DNA from: Lewinellaceae bacterium
Lineage (GTDB): Bacteria > Bacteroidota > Bacteroidia > Chitinophagales > Saprospiraceae
Direction of reading: 5' to 3'
Assembly: GCA_020636135.1 (NCBI GenBank)
Contig: JACJYK010000001.1
Span: 3,334,501-3,398,500 of the forward strand
DNA length: 64,000 bases
Shown: positions 53,401-62,612 of the stretch, piece after piece
How positions within the stretch are numbered: position 1 is the stretch's first letter
Layout of the letters: each line of letters opens with the position of its first letter
Program-made: the position numbers and the translations under genes
The notes under the pieces: generated by a model
Seen by the model: the letters and a program-made list of their open reading frames with translations, nothing else
Databases searched by the model: none
What the model was told of the DNA's origin: nothing

Positions 53401-54132
53401 TCACCTCCGCAACTCCAGCTTGTGGTCATACTCCGCATGGATCACGCGGTCGTCATGACGGATTTGTTGAAGAAAAGTTTCAGGATCTACCGAGTCGGGG
53501 GTAAAGGCAAAAAGGTGAAGATTATCCAACGCATTGATGGCTTTGACCACATGCAACCCCTGGGCAGCGTACGTTGCTGTAAATGCTGAAACATCCACCG
53601 ATGGCTGTAAATGAATAATCAGGTGATCGCTAATCTCCCGGGATGTTGTATCAGGCTGCACCGGTGTCCAACCCTCGGGATTCATGGCCAGATTCTGCAG
53701 CATGGCAATCAACTGCGACAGCTCCACGGGATAATCGTAGCGGGCTTTGACGGTTTTCTCCTTGACGAACGGGGGGCGATAGGTAATATAGGTGGCAGGC
53801 AGATCAGAAACCGGAGCATCGTAAACCGCCTTCATGTGGGCGAAATCAAGCCGGTCAAATTCTTCGAGGACAAACTGGTATTGACGATCACTTATCGATT
53901 TTTTATAATCGCCAATCCGGTCTACATTGTATTCCCCGCTAAATAGCAAGCTCCGGTTACTGAAGAGTTGCATATGATAAACTGGACATTTGCCAAAACA
54001 GGACGTCGTACGTACCTCCACAACCGGTTGTTCATCCGAATTCATGCCTTTAGGTATTGAACATTGAAGAATCCCAAAAATCATCAAGCCAAAACAGATC
54101 ATTTTCATCATTCCAAGTATTTGTCCAGCCAA
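53401..54132 (-). CDS. DUF6438 domain lipoprotein
   Basis: 243 residues from 54132, or 236 from the ATG at 54111, which gives a cleaner lipoprotein signal (ICFGLMIFGILQC). The DUF6438 domain follows: VEVRTTSCFGKCPVYHMQLF with its two conserved cysteines, then YQFVLEEFDRLDFAHMKAVY and TYITYRPPFVKEKTVKARYD. The C-terminal 80 residues are a second alpha/beta segment. It is the last gene of an apparent operon after the M43 protease, whose stop is 9 nt upstream. Function unknown. Confidence 0.82.
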   Translation of the reverse strand: MAGQILGMMKMICFGLMIFGILQCSIPKGMNSDEQPVVEVRTTSCFGKCPVYHMQLFSNRSLLFSGEYNVDRIGDYKKSISDRQYQFVLEEFDRLDFAHMKAVYDAPVSDLPATYITYRPPFVKEKTVKARYDYPVELSQLIAMLQNLAMNPEGWTPVQPDTTSREISDHLIIHLQPSVDVSAFTATYAAQGLHVVKAINALDNLHLFAFTPDSVDPETFLQQIRHDDRVIHAEYDHKLELRR

Positions 54133-54141
54133 AACGGCAGG

Positions 54142-55368
54142 TTAGTAAATCAACACTTTTTGGGTGATTTGATTCCCGGAGGATATGATTTGTACAAAAT
54201 AAATGCCACTCACCCAGTTGGCTACCGGCACGATCCACGGAGTATACCCGAAGCCCTTCTGGCGGACCACGAGCCTGCCGGCAACGTCCCAGACCCGGAT
54301 ATCGTAAACAGCCTCACCCGGATGTTGCCAGTTGATCTCCAGTTGTCGCCGATCCGGAGCATACATCACGAACGCATGCTGTCCGGTGGATGTCCAGGAT
54401 GGATCTCCTGTGCATAGTGGGGACTGCAGTAAACCACTCCGGTATTGGGTTAACGTTGAAAGCATCAGTGCCACCTGATCCCGTGTAAAGAGCAGAAGGC
54501 ATGCATCGTCAGAAAAGTCCATGTAATCCATAAAAAGATCCGATGATCCACAGGAAGACTGCGGGTATTCCGGACAACCCTGATAGGGACCTGACTGCAA
54601 GGGCGTGTCCGCCAATCCATCGTCCTCGTTACAATCTCCAACCACCATGCCCCACAAATGGGACAACCCCAGATAATGGCCGGTTTCATGAACAGCTGTT
54701 TTCCCCTGGTGAAAAGGATATATCACCGTCCCGGTCGTACCAAACACTTCCGGTGCAACGATAATACCATCTTCTTCCGGAATAAAATCCGTACCGGGCA
54801 TGGTAGCACGCCCCAACAGACCGCCGAGTTCACCTACCCAGATGTTGAAATAGCGGGCCGGATCCCAGGCGTCAGCGCCTCCCAGGTGATCGTAATGGAT
54901 GCTGCGCCGCTGTCCTTCTCCGAAAATCAGACCGATGTTTTCCAGGGTCGTTTCGGTCCTGGTGATACCCTCTGAAGCTTGACCATCGGGGTCCCTGCTG
55001 GCCAGGCAAAAGCGGATACCCGGTATCGCCTGCCGGTCCGCAAATTCCCGGGGTACGCCAGAAGGAATGTTTGCAGGATTGTCGTAAGCGCGATTTAAGG
55101 CATCAATCTGGGATTGTATCTGGGCATCACTGATGTTCTCCTCCGGTGTCCGGTACACCACGTGGACGACAACCGGAATGGTTATTGCCGTCCGCGCGTT
55201 GATGCGTTCAACCGTCTGCAATGTCGCGCGCCAAGACCGGTAGGCTGCTGTCTCAGCAGAATCCAGATTTATGGCGCAACGAGTCTGTGCAACAACTGTT
55301 ATGCTCACCCCACCAAGCAGGGTGAATACAAGGAAGGAATAATTTATCCAGTGGTTATTCACTGCCAA
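54142..55368 (-). CDS. Secreted M43 metalloprotease (cytophagalysin-like) with T9SS tail
   Basis: A 408-residue protein. The signal peptide ends near residue 28 (ITVVAQ). A propeptide-like segment precedes the pappalysin-type catalytic domain. Its extended zinc motif HETGHYLGLSH at 227-237 provides three His ligands and the catalytic Glu228, and a Met-turn is visible in MDYMDFSDD. C-D-E-D cysteine pairs (GDCNEDDGLADTP, CPEYPQSSCG) are family-like. The C-terminus is a T9SS domain (IRVWDVAGRLVV, WVSGIYFVQI, QKVLIY). It overlaps the OmpA gene upstream by 14 nt and is followed by DUF6438 after 9 nt. Confidence 0.92.
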   Translation of the reverse strand: MAVNNHWINYSFLVFTLLGGVSITVVAQTRCAINLDSAETAAYRSWRATLQTVERINARTAITIPVVVHVVYRTPEENISDAQIQSQIDALNRAYDNPANIPSGVPREFADRQAIPGIRFCLASRDPDGQASEGITRTETTLENIGLIFGEGQRRSIHYDHLGGADAWDPARYFNIWVGELGGLLGRATMPGTDFIPEEDGIIVAPEVFGTTGTVIYPFHQGKTAVHETGHYLGLSHLWGMVVGDCNEDDGLADTPLQSGPYQGCPEYPQSSCGSSDLFMDYMDFSDDACLLLFTRDQVALMLSTLTQYRSGLLQSPLCTGDPSWTSTGQHAFVMYAPDRRQLEINWQHPGEAVYDIRVWDVAGRLVVRQKGFGYTPWIVPVANWVSGIYFVQIISSGNQITQKVLIY

Positions 55369-56332
55369 TTAACTGCATCAACAGATCAGCTCCCGGACGC
55401 ATCAGAAATGTTATCCGGCGGTTTTTCAATTTTTCATCAGGAGTTCCGTCCGGGTATTCCGGGTCGTAAAAGCTTCTTCCACTGGCCGTGAGCCTGGCCG
55501 GGTCCAACCCGAAGCGTGCCATCTCCTTCACGACTTCCCCTGCCCACTCTGCCGACAGATCCCAGTTGAAATCGGCATTTCCTTCATTGGAAGTATGTCC
55601 CACCACCTGGATCATCCAGTCGGGAAAAGCGATACATACCGGCACCAGGGTATGCAGGATGGTCTTTCCTGATTCACTGAGCCCGCCGTTTTCAGGATCA
55701 AACAGATGGGACTGTGATAATGATATCTCAACGGATCCATTAACCGAATGGATCATTGCCGAAGGAGCAACCGGTTCCAGCACACGGGTTAGCTGTTGCA
55801 CGAGCGTATCGGCCACCAAGCGTTGTTCATCCCAGGATACCAGTAAGTTCTTTGCCTGTAATTCCCTGGGATCCATCGCCTCCGCCAGGTGAGCAAGGCG
55901 GGTATCCCGGTTTTCCAGTTCCATCTCTTTGTCCCAGATCTCCCGTTGTTTTTGCTCGATCTGGTGATCTTTTTCCTGTATGACTGCTTTCAGTCGATTC
56001 ATCTCCTCCGAGCTGTTCTGGATCACCTGTTGTTTCTCATCAATGAGATGATCATACTGGTCGAGGAGGCTGTTATAGGTTTCGTTCAGGCGATCGTATT
56101 TCGCTACCAGTTCACGCAACGCCTTACCATTATCCTGATAATTCTGATTCACCTGCTGGAAGTCCTTCTGCAATTGCTGATAGGCTTGTTCAAACCGCTG
56201 AAGCCTGGATATTTCAGATTCCGACGCCTGCTGAACTGCCTGGAGGGCCTGATATTTCTTGGCAGGAACGCATGCCGTCCAGAGTACGAGGGCAGTACAA
56301 ACCAGTATTATAAATTGTATCGATCGACTCAT
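55355..56332 (-). CDS. OmpA-family lipoprotein with coiled coil
   Basis: 325 residues from the ATG at 56332; a longer frame to 56383 lacks a signal and would include the promoter. The lipobox is LWTAC (Cys21). A long coiled coil runs from about 30 to 150 (LRELVAKYDRLNETYNSLLD and following heptads). The OmpA C-terminal domain (about 210-320) includes VVGHTSNEGNADFNWDLSAE and KNRRITFLMRP. The usual peptidoglycan-contact Arg in LSxxRA is Trp here. It probably bridges outer membrane and cell wall. It is the first gene of the OmpA-M43-DUF6438 operon. Confidence 0.9.
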   Translation of the reverse strand: MSRSIQFIILVCTALVLWTACVPAKKYQALQAVQQASESEISRLQRFEQAYQQLQKDFQQVNQNYQDNGKALRELVAKYDRLNETYNSLLDQYDHLIDEKQQVIQNSSEEMNRLKAVIQEKDHQIEQKQREIWDKEMELENRDTRLAHLAEAMDPRELQAKNLLVSWDEQRLVADTLVQQLTRVLEPVAPSAMIHSVNGSVEISLSQSHLFDPENGGLSESGKTILHTLVPVCIAFPDWMIQVVGHTSNEGNADFNWDLSAEWAGEVVKEMARFGLDPARLTASGRSFYDPEYPDGTPDEKLKNRRITFLMRPGADLLMQLIGSE

Positions 56333-56354
56333 AACTGAAACATATTCATAACGA

Positions 56355-56383
56355 CAAAAGTACGATAATCTGGTCCATAGCAA
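56355..56383 (-). promoter_or_regulatory. Promoter of the OmpA-M43-DUF6438 operon (TTG-N18-TACTTTTG)
   Basis: On the minus strand TTG (56383-56381) is followed after 18 bp by TACTTTTG (56362-56355), a good match to the Bacteroidota consensus, 22 bp upstream of the ATG at 56332. Confidence 0.65.
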
Positions 56384-56599
56384 CCGGTACGTAAACAGGA
56401 ACTTGTTTTCCGGTTAACGTGGCTAACCAACACCAATGCCTTATACTCTCCTTACTGGTCGAATTCCAAACCACAAGGCCCAATCCCCAGCATGGCATTC
56501 AAATTTCCATTGAATTTCCACTCCGGACCCTACCGATCCATCATTTGGTTTTGAACCTACTCCGCAGAAAGCATTAATTTTATCGCAAGATCTATTTCT

Positions 56600-57217
56600 A
56601 TGACCATGCTTAACCGACTGCTGCTTTTACCGGCCTATAGCCTGGCCCTGATTTTTCTGTTTTGTCAATCCTGCAGCAAAACGCCCGTAAATGCACCTGC
56701 TCGCGAGATGAGCATCGACTGGCCGGACACCCTATCCGTACCTCCCCTTTCGACCATCATACAACCAGCAGGTGAACTTCCTTATTACCAACTCAATGAA
56801 TCCGAAACTCAACTGACCCTGGACAGCAGTGGTGCTGCCCGGTTTGACTACCTCCCCTGCCCTGCCAATATCGGCATCCTGCAGCCGGGCACCCGGCAGA
56901 CGCAAAACCTGCGTTCGTTAATCCTGGCGACCAGGGTTCCGGCAGGAACACAGGTACAAATGCAGATCCTGGGCCTTTGTGTGCTGTCACTGGAAAGTGA
57001 GGAGAAAACCTACCTGATTGGCACCCCTGTTGATCCCAAACTGAGGGTCATCCAGGCCGAAAATTACCAGGATCTAAGTACCCGGTACGACCCGGTGCGT
57101 ACGCTTTTGCAGTCCTACCTGGTGCAGAAGGAAGGATTGGGCAAAGTGGACCGGGTTGTCTGGCAAAGTGAACAATTCGCCAAAAAATATCTTTCTGATA
57201 TGTATTCAGAACAATGA
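56600..57217 (+). CDS. Uncharacterised lipoprotein
   Basis: A 205-residue protein with a hydrophobic leader and lipobox-like CQSC (Cys25). The mature part is mostly beta with a helical C-terminus (VRTLLQSYLVQKEGLGKVD, WQSEQFAKKYLSD). No family recognised. Its TGA overlaps the ATG of the next gene (ATGA), so the two are translationally coupled, suggesting a shared process. Confidence 0.7.
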   Translation: MTMLNRLLLLPAYSLALIFLFCQSCSKTPVNAPAREMSIDWPDTLSVPPLSTIIQPAGELPYYQLNESETQLTLDSSGAARFDYLPCPANIGILQPGTRQTQNLRSLILATRVPAGTQVQMQILGLCVLSLESEEKTYLIGTPVDPKLRVIQAENYQDLSTRYDPVRTLLQSYLVQKEGLGKVDRVVWQSEQFAKKYLSDMYSEQ

Positions 57218-58446
57218 CTATGCTGGCACGCTGCATTCGACCAACCACTAATGGGCTGACCATCCGGGTCGCCAACAGCATTGCTGAAGTTTCGGAAGAA
57301 TGGATGTCTCTGAGTCCCGCTTCACCATTGATGCACGCACGCTATTACCGGGCACTGGAAGATGCACTACCTGAACAAATGAAGGTGGTCTATGGGCTGG
57401 TGTATTTGAAAGACCGTCTGGTCATGGTTATCCCGGCGCAGATCTTGCCATTCAATGCCAAAAAAAGTCTGGCCAACGCCCTGGCCAACCCGGAAAAAGG
57501 AACTTTCTGGGACCAACTGAAGACCTTCGTCGCCGGCAGGATCCATTTTTACACGCTGATCGTGGGAAATGTCATGCTTACCGGTGAATATGCTTATGAC
57601 TCGATCCTGGAAGCCACCTACCAGGGAAATGTGCTGGATTGGGGCATCGAGGAAATAGCCGCCTACCTGGATAGCACCGGACTCAGTACCAGCGTCATTT
57701 TAATCAAGGACTTTACACCCGAACACGCACAGCGCCTCAACTGTATGGAGGATCGCTACTTCAAATTCAGGGTACAGCCCAACATGTGCATCAACCTCCG
57801 CCCGGACTGGCATCAATTTGACAACTACCTGGATTCGATGACCTCCAAATACCGGATACGAACAAAAAAGGTACTTGAACGTGGGGCTCAGATCGAACGA
57901 AAAACGTTGACCCTGGAGGAAATTCAACATTCCGAAAACGACTTATACCGGCTGTACATGGAGGTGGCCGAACAGGCTGATTTCAATTTATTCCTCCTGC
58001 AGCCAAACTATTTCACTGCTCTTAAGGAGCATTTCAGGGAAGATTTCCAGCTGGTAACCTACACCTATGAAGGCCAGACAGTTGGTTTTTTCACCTATTT
58101 CACCTTTTTAGAACGGATTGAAGCGCATTTCCTGGGCTATTCACTGCAACACAACAAGGATCTATCGCTCTACCACAATATGCTACTGGATTTATTTCGT
58201 ACCTGTATGAACGGGCAATGTGCCACACTGACCCTTGGCCGGACTGCCCTGGAAATCAAGAGCAGTCTGGGTGCGGAACCACAGGATCTATTTTGTCTGC
58301 TGCGACATCGTAAACGCATCCATCAGCATTTCGTGCCTTACCTGTTCGAATACCTGCGGACGGATCTGGACTGGGAACCACGGCATCCATTCCGTGATGA
58401 TGTAAACACAGACGTTCCATTTTCCAATAAAATCCTCCAACGATAG
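57214..58446 (+). CDS. GNAT-fold acyltransferase-like protein (FemAB/BioF2-like)
   Basis: 410 residues with two GNAT-like halves. The C-terminal half (about 215-380) shows SKYRIRTKKVLERGAQIERK, LYRLYMEVAEQADFNLFLL, YTYEGQTVGFFTYFTFLERIEAHFLGYS (read over two strands) and LGRTALEIKSSLGAEP. These are typical of peptidoglycan-peptide or surface-amine acyltransferases of the FemAB/BioF2 group. It might transfer an acyl or aminoacyl group to a lipid or cell-wall substrate. Substrate unknown. It overlaps the upstream lipoprotein gene by 4 nt. Confidence 0.78.
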   Translation: MTMLARCIRPTTNGLTIRVANSIAEVSEEWMSLSPASPLMHARYYRALEDALPEQMKVVYGLVYLKDRLVMVIPAQILPFNAKKSLANALANPEKGTFWDQLKTFVAGRIHFYTLIVGNVMLTGEYAYDSILEATYQGNVLDWGIEEIAAYLDSTGLSTSVILIKDFTPEHAQRLNCMEDRYFKFRVQPNMCINLRPDWHQFDNYLDSMTSKYRIRTKKVLERGAQIERKTLTLEEIQHSENDLYRLYMEVAEQADFNLFLLQPNYFTALKEHFREDFQLVTYTYEGQTVGFFTYFTFLERIEAHFLGYSLQHNKDLSLYHNMLLDLFRTCMNGQCATLTLGRTALEIKSSLGAEPQDLFCLLRHRKRIHQHFVPYLFEYLRTDLDWEPRHPFRDDVNTDVPFSNKILQR

Positions 58447-58473
58447 TCAACGGCAGGATCGGTCTGAATTTGA

Positions 58474-59175
58474 TTACCCCTGCTTATCAAGTTGCATGGG
58501 GATCTCATCAAATGACCCGGACCCTTCGTTGTAATGCATGACCGTAAGCTTGTTGCCTCCGGCATACTGGATAAGCAGTAGCGTATCCGGATTGTTTTGC
58601 AGGATGTAGTAGGTGGACTGATCCGGAAGTTTAAGAAACTCCCACGATTTGGTGCCTTCTTTACCTTCCCATTGGAATACCCCTACCGGGTTGAATGAGA
58701 TGGACTTCCAGGGCACCTTTGCTGCATCTGCCGGACGGGACAGGATCCAGGCACCCTGCAAGGGAGCCACCCAGGATTCCTGCACACTGGGCAGATGGTC
58801 CATGGCGCTGGCAAATCGCAAATGGCGATCGACATCCTGGGCTGCGGTAAGCTGAACGTGCTCTGCATAATCCGGTGCGCTGTGCTGATAGCGCTGCGGG
58901 TCAGGATAACTCGCCTGGGGCAAAGGAGACTGATTGACCTGAATTTCACCGTCCACATTCAGGGAGGGCTGGTGGATCCACCATCGCAGAGCCATAGCAA
59001 GCCCCACAAAGAGCAGAACCAGGGCAGCCATGTTCAGGATGCGCAGAACTCTGATCCGGGGCCGGTGCCGGTGATCCAGTCGTTCTCTGATCCGGTACCA
59101 TGCGGAGGAGCGTGGGTTGAGCTGCATTTCTTCTGCCTGTTGTTTGAACGCGGACCAGGAATTAATTTCTTTCAT
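58474..59175 (-). CDS. Probable membrane anti-sigma partner of the ECF sigma factor
   Basis: 233 residues. A cytoplasmic N-terminus of about 45 residues (SWSAFKQQAEEMQLNPRSSAWYRI) is followed by one transmembrane helix (about 48-66, ILNMAALVLLFVGLAMALRW). A periplasmic domain of about 165 residues contains WKSISFNPVGVFQWEGKEG and a lipocalin-like run LPDQSTYYILQNNPDTLLLIQ. It is 39 nt downstream of the ECF sigma gene on the same strand, the usual place for an anti-sigma factor. No zinc-binding HxxxCxxC motif is seen, so the anti-sigma role is inferred from context. Confidence 0.72.
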   Translation of the reverse strand: MKEINSWSAFKQQAEEMQLNPRSSAWYRIRERLDHRHRPRIRVLRILNMAALVLLFVGLAMALRWWIHQPSLNVDGEIQVNQSPLPQASYPDPQRYQHSAPDYAEHVQLTAAQDVDRHLRFASAMDHLPSVQESWVAPLQGAWILSRPADAAKVPWKSISFNPVGVFQWEGKEGTKSWEFLKLPDQSTYYILQNNPDTLLLIQYAGGNKLTVMHYNEGSGSFDEIPMQLDKQG

Positions 59176-59214
59176 TTTATTTTAATTTAGAATCGATATG
59201 CCCCATCCACTCCT

Positions 59215-59766
59215 TTAATTTGAGCTGTTCAGGGGAATCTCCGAGTACAATTTATTTTCAATCAATTGTTTCATACGTTGTTTAGCCAGGATCAACTGGG
59301 ACTTGGAGGTATTGATGCTTATACCAAGCAAATCTGCGATCTCACGGTGTTTATACCCTTCGATGACGTACAGATTAAATACCGTCCGGTACCCGTCAGG
59401 TAAAAAATCCAAAAGTTGGATGATCTGCTTGGCCTCAAGTGCAGGAATCACGGTAGCAGGTTCAGCGATCTGCACATTTTCCAACTCCTCCCAGTGTTTG
59501 TACCGTTGGTTTTTCCGGAGGTACATCAGCGCTTCGTTGACCACGATGCGTTTCATCCAGCCTTCGAAGGAACCATTGCCACTGTATTGATCCAGGTTGC
59601 CGAATATCTTTACAAATGCTTCCACCAACACATCTTCTGCTTCCATCTCATCCTTCACATACCGACGGATCATGGCCAGAAACAAGGGCGCATAGCGTTT
59701 GTACAAAGACTCCTGGGCCTTGCGATCATCTTTCTTACAACCTGCTATGACCTTCTCCAGATCCAC
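59215..59766 (-). CDS. ECF RNA polymerase sigma factor
   Basis: A 183-residue sigma-70 family protein of ECF type. Region 2 runs about 25-95 (YKRYAPLFLAMIRRYVKDEM, AEDVLVEAFVKIFGNL, GSFEGWMKRIVVNEALMYLR). Region 4 runs about 120-175 (LDFLPDGYRTVFNLYVIEGY, HREIADLLGISINTSKSQL, with its helix-turn-helix). It directs transcription of a regulon in response to an envelope or other signal released by the membrane protein encoded downstream. A near-consensus -7 box (TATCTTAG) lies upstream at about 59810-59817. Confidence 0.93.
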   Translation of the reverse strand: MDLEKVIAGCKKDDRKAQESLYKRYAPLFLAMIRRYVKDEMEAEDVLVEAFVKIFGNLDQYSGNGSFEGWMKRIVVNEALMYLRKNQRYKHWEELENVQIAEPATVIPALEAKQIIQLLDFLPDGYRTVFNLYVIEGYKHREIADLLGISINTSKSQLILAKQRMKQLIENKLYSEIPLNSSN

Positions 59767-59939
59767 CCTCCTGGTTTTTATTGGCTAATCGTTCTCATTC
59801 AATTAGATGCTAAGATAACAGCGTTTTGGTGGGTAAAGTGCTCCGTAGCATGGTAAACATCCGGGTTACCATCTCCATCAAGTCAACAGAAATTGGTTAA
59901 TTTTAACCTCTCTATTCAAAATACGGGAAATTCAGTTTC

Positions 59940-60545
59940 ATGAGTTGGATCAAAAGCATTGACTATGCCCAGGCCGATGGCCGGCTCAAACAATTGTATG
60001 ACCGGGTTAGGCACCCGGATTATGGCATCGATAATATCCTGAAGGTCCACAGCCTGCGACCCCATACGCTTCTGGGACACATGACCCTGTACAAAAATGT
60101 ACTGCACCACCGAGAAAATGCCTTGCCCAAGTGGTACCTCGAAGCCGTCGGCGTATACGTCAGTATGCTTAACGGATGCCGTTATTGCATCGAACACCAC
60201 AGCCACGGATTGCAGCGCTTACTGGCTGACGATAGCGCTTACCAGCGGATCCTGGAGGCGCTGTCCCAGGAACATTTCTCGACGGTCTTTACGCCGGCCT
60301 TTGTGACCGGCCTGATTTATGCCAAACGGCTGACCATTGCTCCTTCCGAGGATCTGGAGGCATTGATCCAGACACTGCGCACCCAGGGATTTGATGATGG
60401 CATGATCCTGGAATTAAATCAGGTGGTCGCTTATTTCAATTATGCCAACCGTACAGCCAATGGGTTGGGGGTAGTCCTTGATGGTGATGAACTGGGGCTC
60501 TCACCCGGTGATGAGGAAGATCCGGAAAACTGGAATCACCGGTAA
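59940..60545 (+). CDS. AhpD/carboxymuconolactone-decarboxylase-like protein
   Basis: A 201-residue all-helical protein of the CMD/AhpD fold. The redox motif is NGCRYCIEHHSHG, with CxxC at Cys80 and Cys83 and the partner His87. Upstream KWYLEAVGVYVSML and downstream LNQVVAYFNYANRTANGLGV are typical of the peroxidase-related subgroup (about 190 residues). It probably acts as an alkylhydroperoxidase-like reductant. It is divergent from the ECF sigma gene. Confidence 0.88.
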   Translation: MSWIKSIDYAQADGRLKQLYDRVRHPDYGIDNILKVHSLRPHTLLGHMTLYKNVLHHRENALPKWYLEAVGVYVSMLNGCRYCIEHHSHGLQRLLADDSAYQRILEALSQEHFSTVFTPAFVTGLIYAKRLTIAPSEDLEALIQTLRTQGFDDGMILELNQVVAYFNYANRTANGLGVVLDGDELGLSPGDEEDPENWNHR

Positions 60546-60749
60546 CTGAGATGAACCATTCCGAATTTATCCCGCGTTAAATTACCCCGTCATTTTAACC
60601 CTGGTTAATAATTCGTTAATTAATACACTTACCTATTTGTTGCAATTCACATCCCGGGTTTTGGGTTCGTTAAATAATCGGTACTTACTTATTGATTAGA
60701 AATAAAAAATACTTAACCCCGGTTTTCTTTCACCATTAATTAACTACCA

Positions 60750-61274
60750 ATGAAAAATGCAATCATTTTTTGCACAGTATTTTTTTTGCTATTTACCACT
60801 TCACTTACAGCGCAGATAGCCAAAGGTAATTTTCTGATTGGTGGCAATCTGGATCTCCAATATCATTCAGGATTTTCTTCCGGCACACTGACGGGCCAGT
60901 TTAATCCCAACATTGGCTATTTTTTTGGAAACAAGCTGGCGTTAGGTTTAAATGGATTTATCAATGGCACGATCAATAACAATCTTAAAAGCAGCAATTA
61001 CATGCTTTCCCCGTATGCGAGGTATTATTTCGGAGTGAAAGAAAACGCTGCATTATTCACTCAGCTGAATGCAGGCGTTCTGTACAGCAATCGTAAGTAC
61101 CTGGATTCCCGCACAAAGAGCGTTGATCCTTACCTTGGTTTAGGGGTTGGCCATACGTATTTCATCAATAAACACATCGGCCTGGAAACTCAATTGTATG
61201 CGGATAATGCGTTTGGTAAACTTAATCTGGGATTTAAAGTCGGGCTCCAGTTTTATCTCGGAAAAAAGAAATAA
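60750..61274 (+). CDS. Outer-membrane beta-barrel protein
   Basis: A 174-residue OmpW/OmpA-barrel-like protein. A signal peptide (FCTVFFLLFTTSLTAQ) is followed by eight amphipathic strands: GNFLIGGNLDLQYHSGF, NPNIGYFFGNKLALGLNGF, YMLSPYARYYFGV, AALFTQLNAGVLYS, DPYLGLGVGHTYFINKH and LNLGFKVGLQFYLGKKK. The final aromatic strand is a barrel signature. Single gene with an AT-rich upstream region (60546-60749). Confidence 0.85.
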   Translation: MKNAIIFCTVFFLLFTTSLTAQIAKGNFLIGGNLDLQYHSGFSSGTLTGQFNPNIGYFFGNKLALGLNGFINGTINNNLKSSNYMLSPYARYYFGVKENAALFTQLNAGVLYSNRKYLDSRTKSVDPYLGLGVGHTYFINKHIGLETQLYADNAFGKLNLGFKVGLQFYLGKKK

Positions 61275-61344
61275 AGCAGCTTGCCAATTGAATTTTTGAT
61301 CGTATGATTAGATCCACGAATTAAATCCGGATTCAAAATATTCA

Positions 61345-62331
61345 TCAGGAATAAGCCGCATAGTAAGCCGCTCCCCACAGTGCTGTTTTATCATTGAGGA
61401 TGACGTAGACAGGTACTTTTTCCAGGAGTGTTTTCAGCCGGCCGCTATGCAGAAAATGGCTTAAAAATACCCGCTGATCCAACATCGGAAGAATTTTGGG
61501 TACGATCCCGCCACCAATGAACAAGCCACCGGTCGATTTGATCTTCAGAGCAAGATTAGCCGATTCTTCAGCAAGGTAGCGAAGGAACAACTGATAGGTC
61601 TCCAGGGCGATATGCTCTTCCTTCATGGCTGCTTCGCTGATCACCTGGGCAGGATCCTCCTGAGCCATCTTCCTGGACATCCACAGGGGTTCATCCAGAT
61701 TGCGGATGTCCCGCAGGAATTTATAAATCGTAAATATTCCGGCGCCCGACAGCAGCCGCTCCCAGCTGATGTGTTCATAGGTGCTGCGCAGGTAGAGGAA
61801 AAGCTCCACATCGATCTCCGTACGGGGATAGAAATCACAATGGCCTCCTTCCGTAGCGAAAGGATGAAGCCCTTTACCATCCCAAAACAATCCCGCCTCA
61901 CCAAGTCCTGTGCCCGGGGAAATAATGGCAGCATTTCCTTTAAGGTCTTTATCTCCATCGTTGAGTACCAGCACTTCGTGTTCCTGCAAGGCCGCCAGTC
62001 CATAGGCATTGGCTTCCAGGTCATTGATAATGGATACCTTCCTGATACCCAATTCCTGGGTAACCTTGGTGGAGCTGATACCCCAGGCCAGATTAGTGCC
62101 TTCCGCCTCTCCGCGGATCACCGGGCCTGCAAATCCAACACAGATGCGGTCAGGCAATGCCACACCGGCATGAAATACCTTGACGATATCTACAAAAGAG
62201 GGATACTGTGACGAACGGTAGGACCCTTCCCGGATAAAACGCATTTCGCCATCTACGACAGTAAAAAGGGACAAGTTCGTCTTCGTACCTCCGACATCTG
62301 CCGCTAAAATAGTCTGGCCTTTTGCGGCCAT
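61345..62331 (-). CDS. glk: Glucokinase (Glk family)
   Basis: 328 residues from the ATG at 62331; upstream in-frame ATGs lack homology. ASKHA-fold kinase: phosphate-1 motif LAADVGGTKTNLSLF, VGFAGPVIRGEAEGTNLAWG, the catalytic Asp in IINDLEANAYGL, PGTGLGEAGLFWDGKG, EGGHCDFYPRTE and WERLLSGAGIFTIYKFLRD. It phosphorylates glucose with ATP and belongs to the Glk (not ROK) branch, since the ROK CxxCGxxGC zinc motif is absent. It is divergent from the radical SAM gene, with 281 bp between them. Confidence 0.92.
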   Translation of the reverse strand: MAAKGQTILAADVGGTKTNLSLFTVVDGEMRFIREGSYRSSQYPSFVDIVKVFHAGVALPDRICVGFAGPVIRGEAEGTNLAWGISSTKVTQELGIRKVSIINDLEANAYGLAALQEHEVLVLNDGDKDLKGNAAIISPGTGLGEAGLFWDGKGLHPFATEGGHCDFYPRTEIDVELFLYLRSTYEHISWERLLSGAGIFTIYKFLRDIRNLDEPLWMSRKMAQEDPAQVISEAAMKEEHIALETYQLFLRYLAEESANLALKIKSTGGLFIGGGIVPKILPMLDQRVFLSHFLHSGRLKTLLEKVPVYVILNDKTALWGAAYYAAYS

Positions 62332-62612
62332 TTTTGACTTTGGAAACGCAATTGATATCATCCTATCCGGAATTTTTTTGTCAACCGCCAATGTTAAGGA
62401 ATGTAGTGAGATTATGCAAATTATTATCTCACGGAGCAATAACCTTTATCCGGTTTGACGGCTGCCCAATTAGGATGACCCGCCAATTTACCGTATCTTA
62501 CGATTCCGGCACTACACTCACCACCGGAATTACCTGTTCATGTTATGGCCTGCTACCTTTCCAGCCCGCTGCTGGAAAAACAATTGTTTTACCGTTAAAA
62601 AGAGCATTGAAT

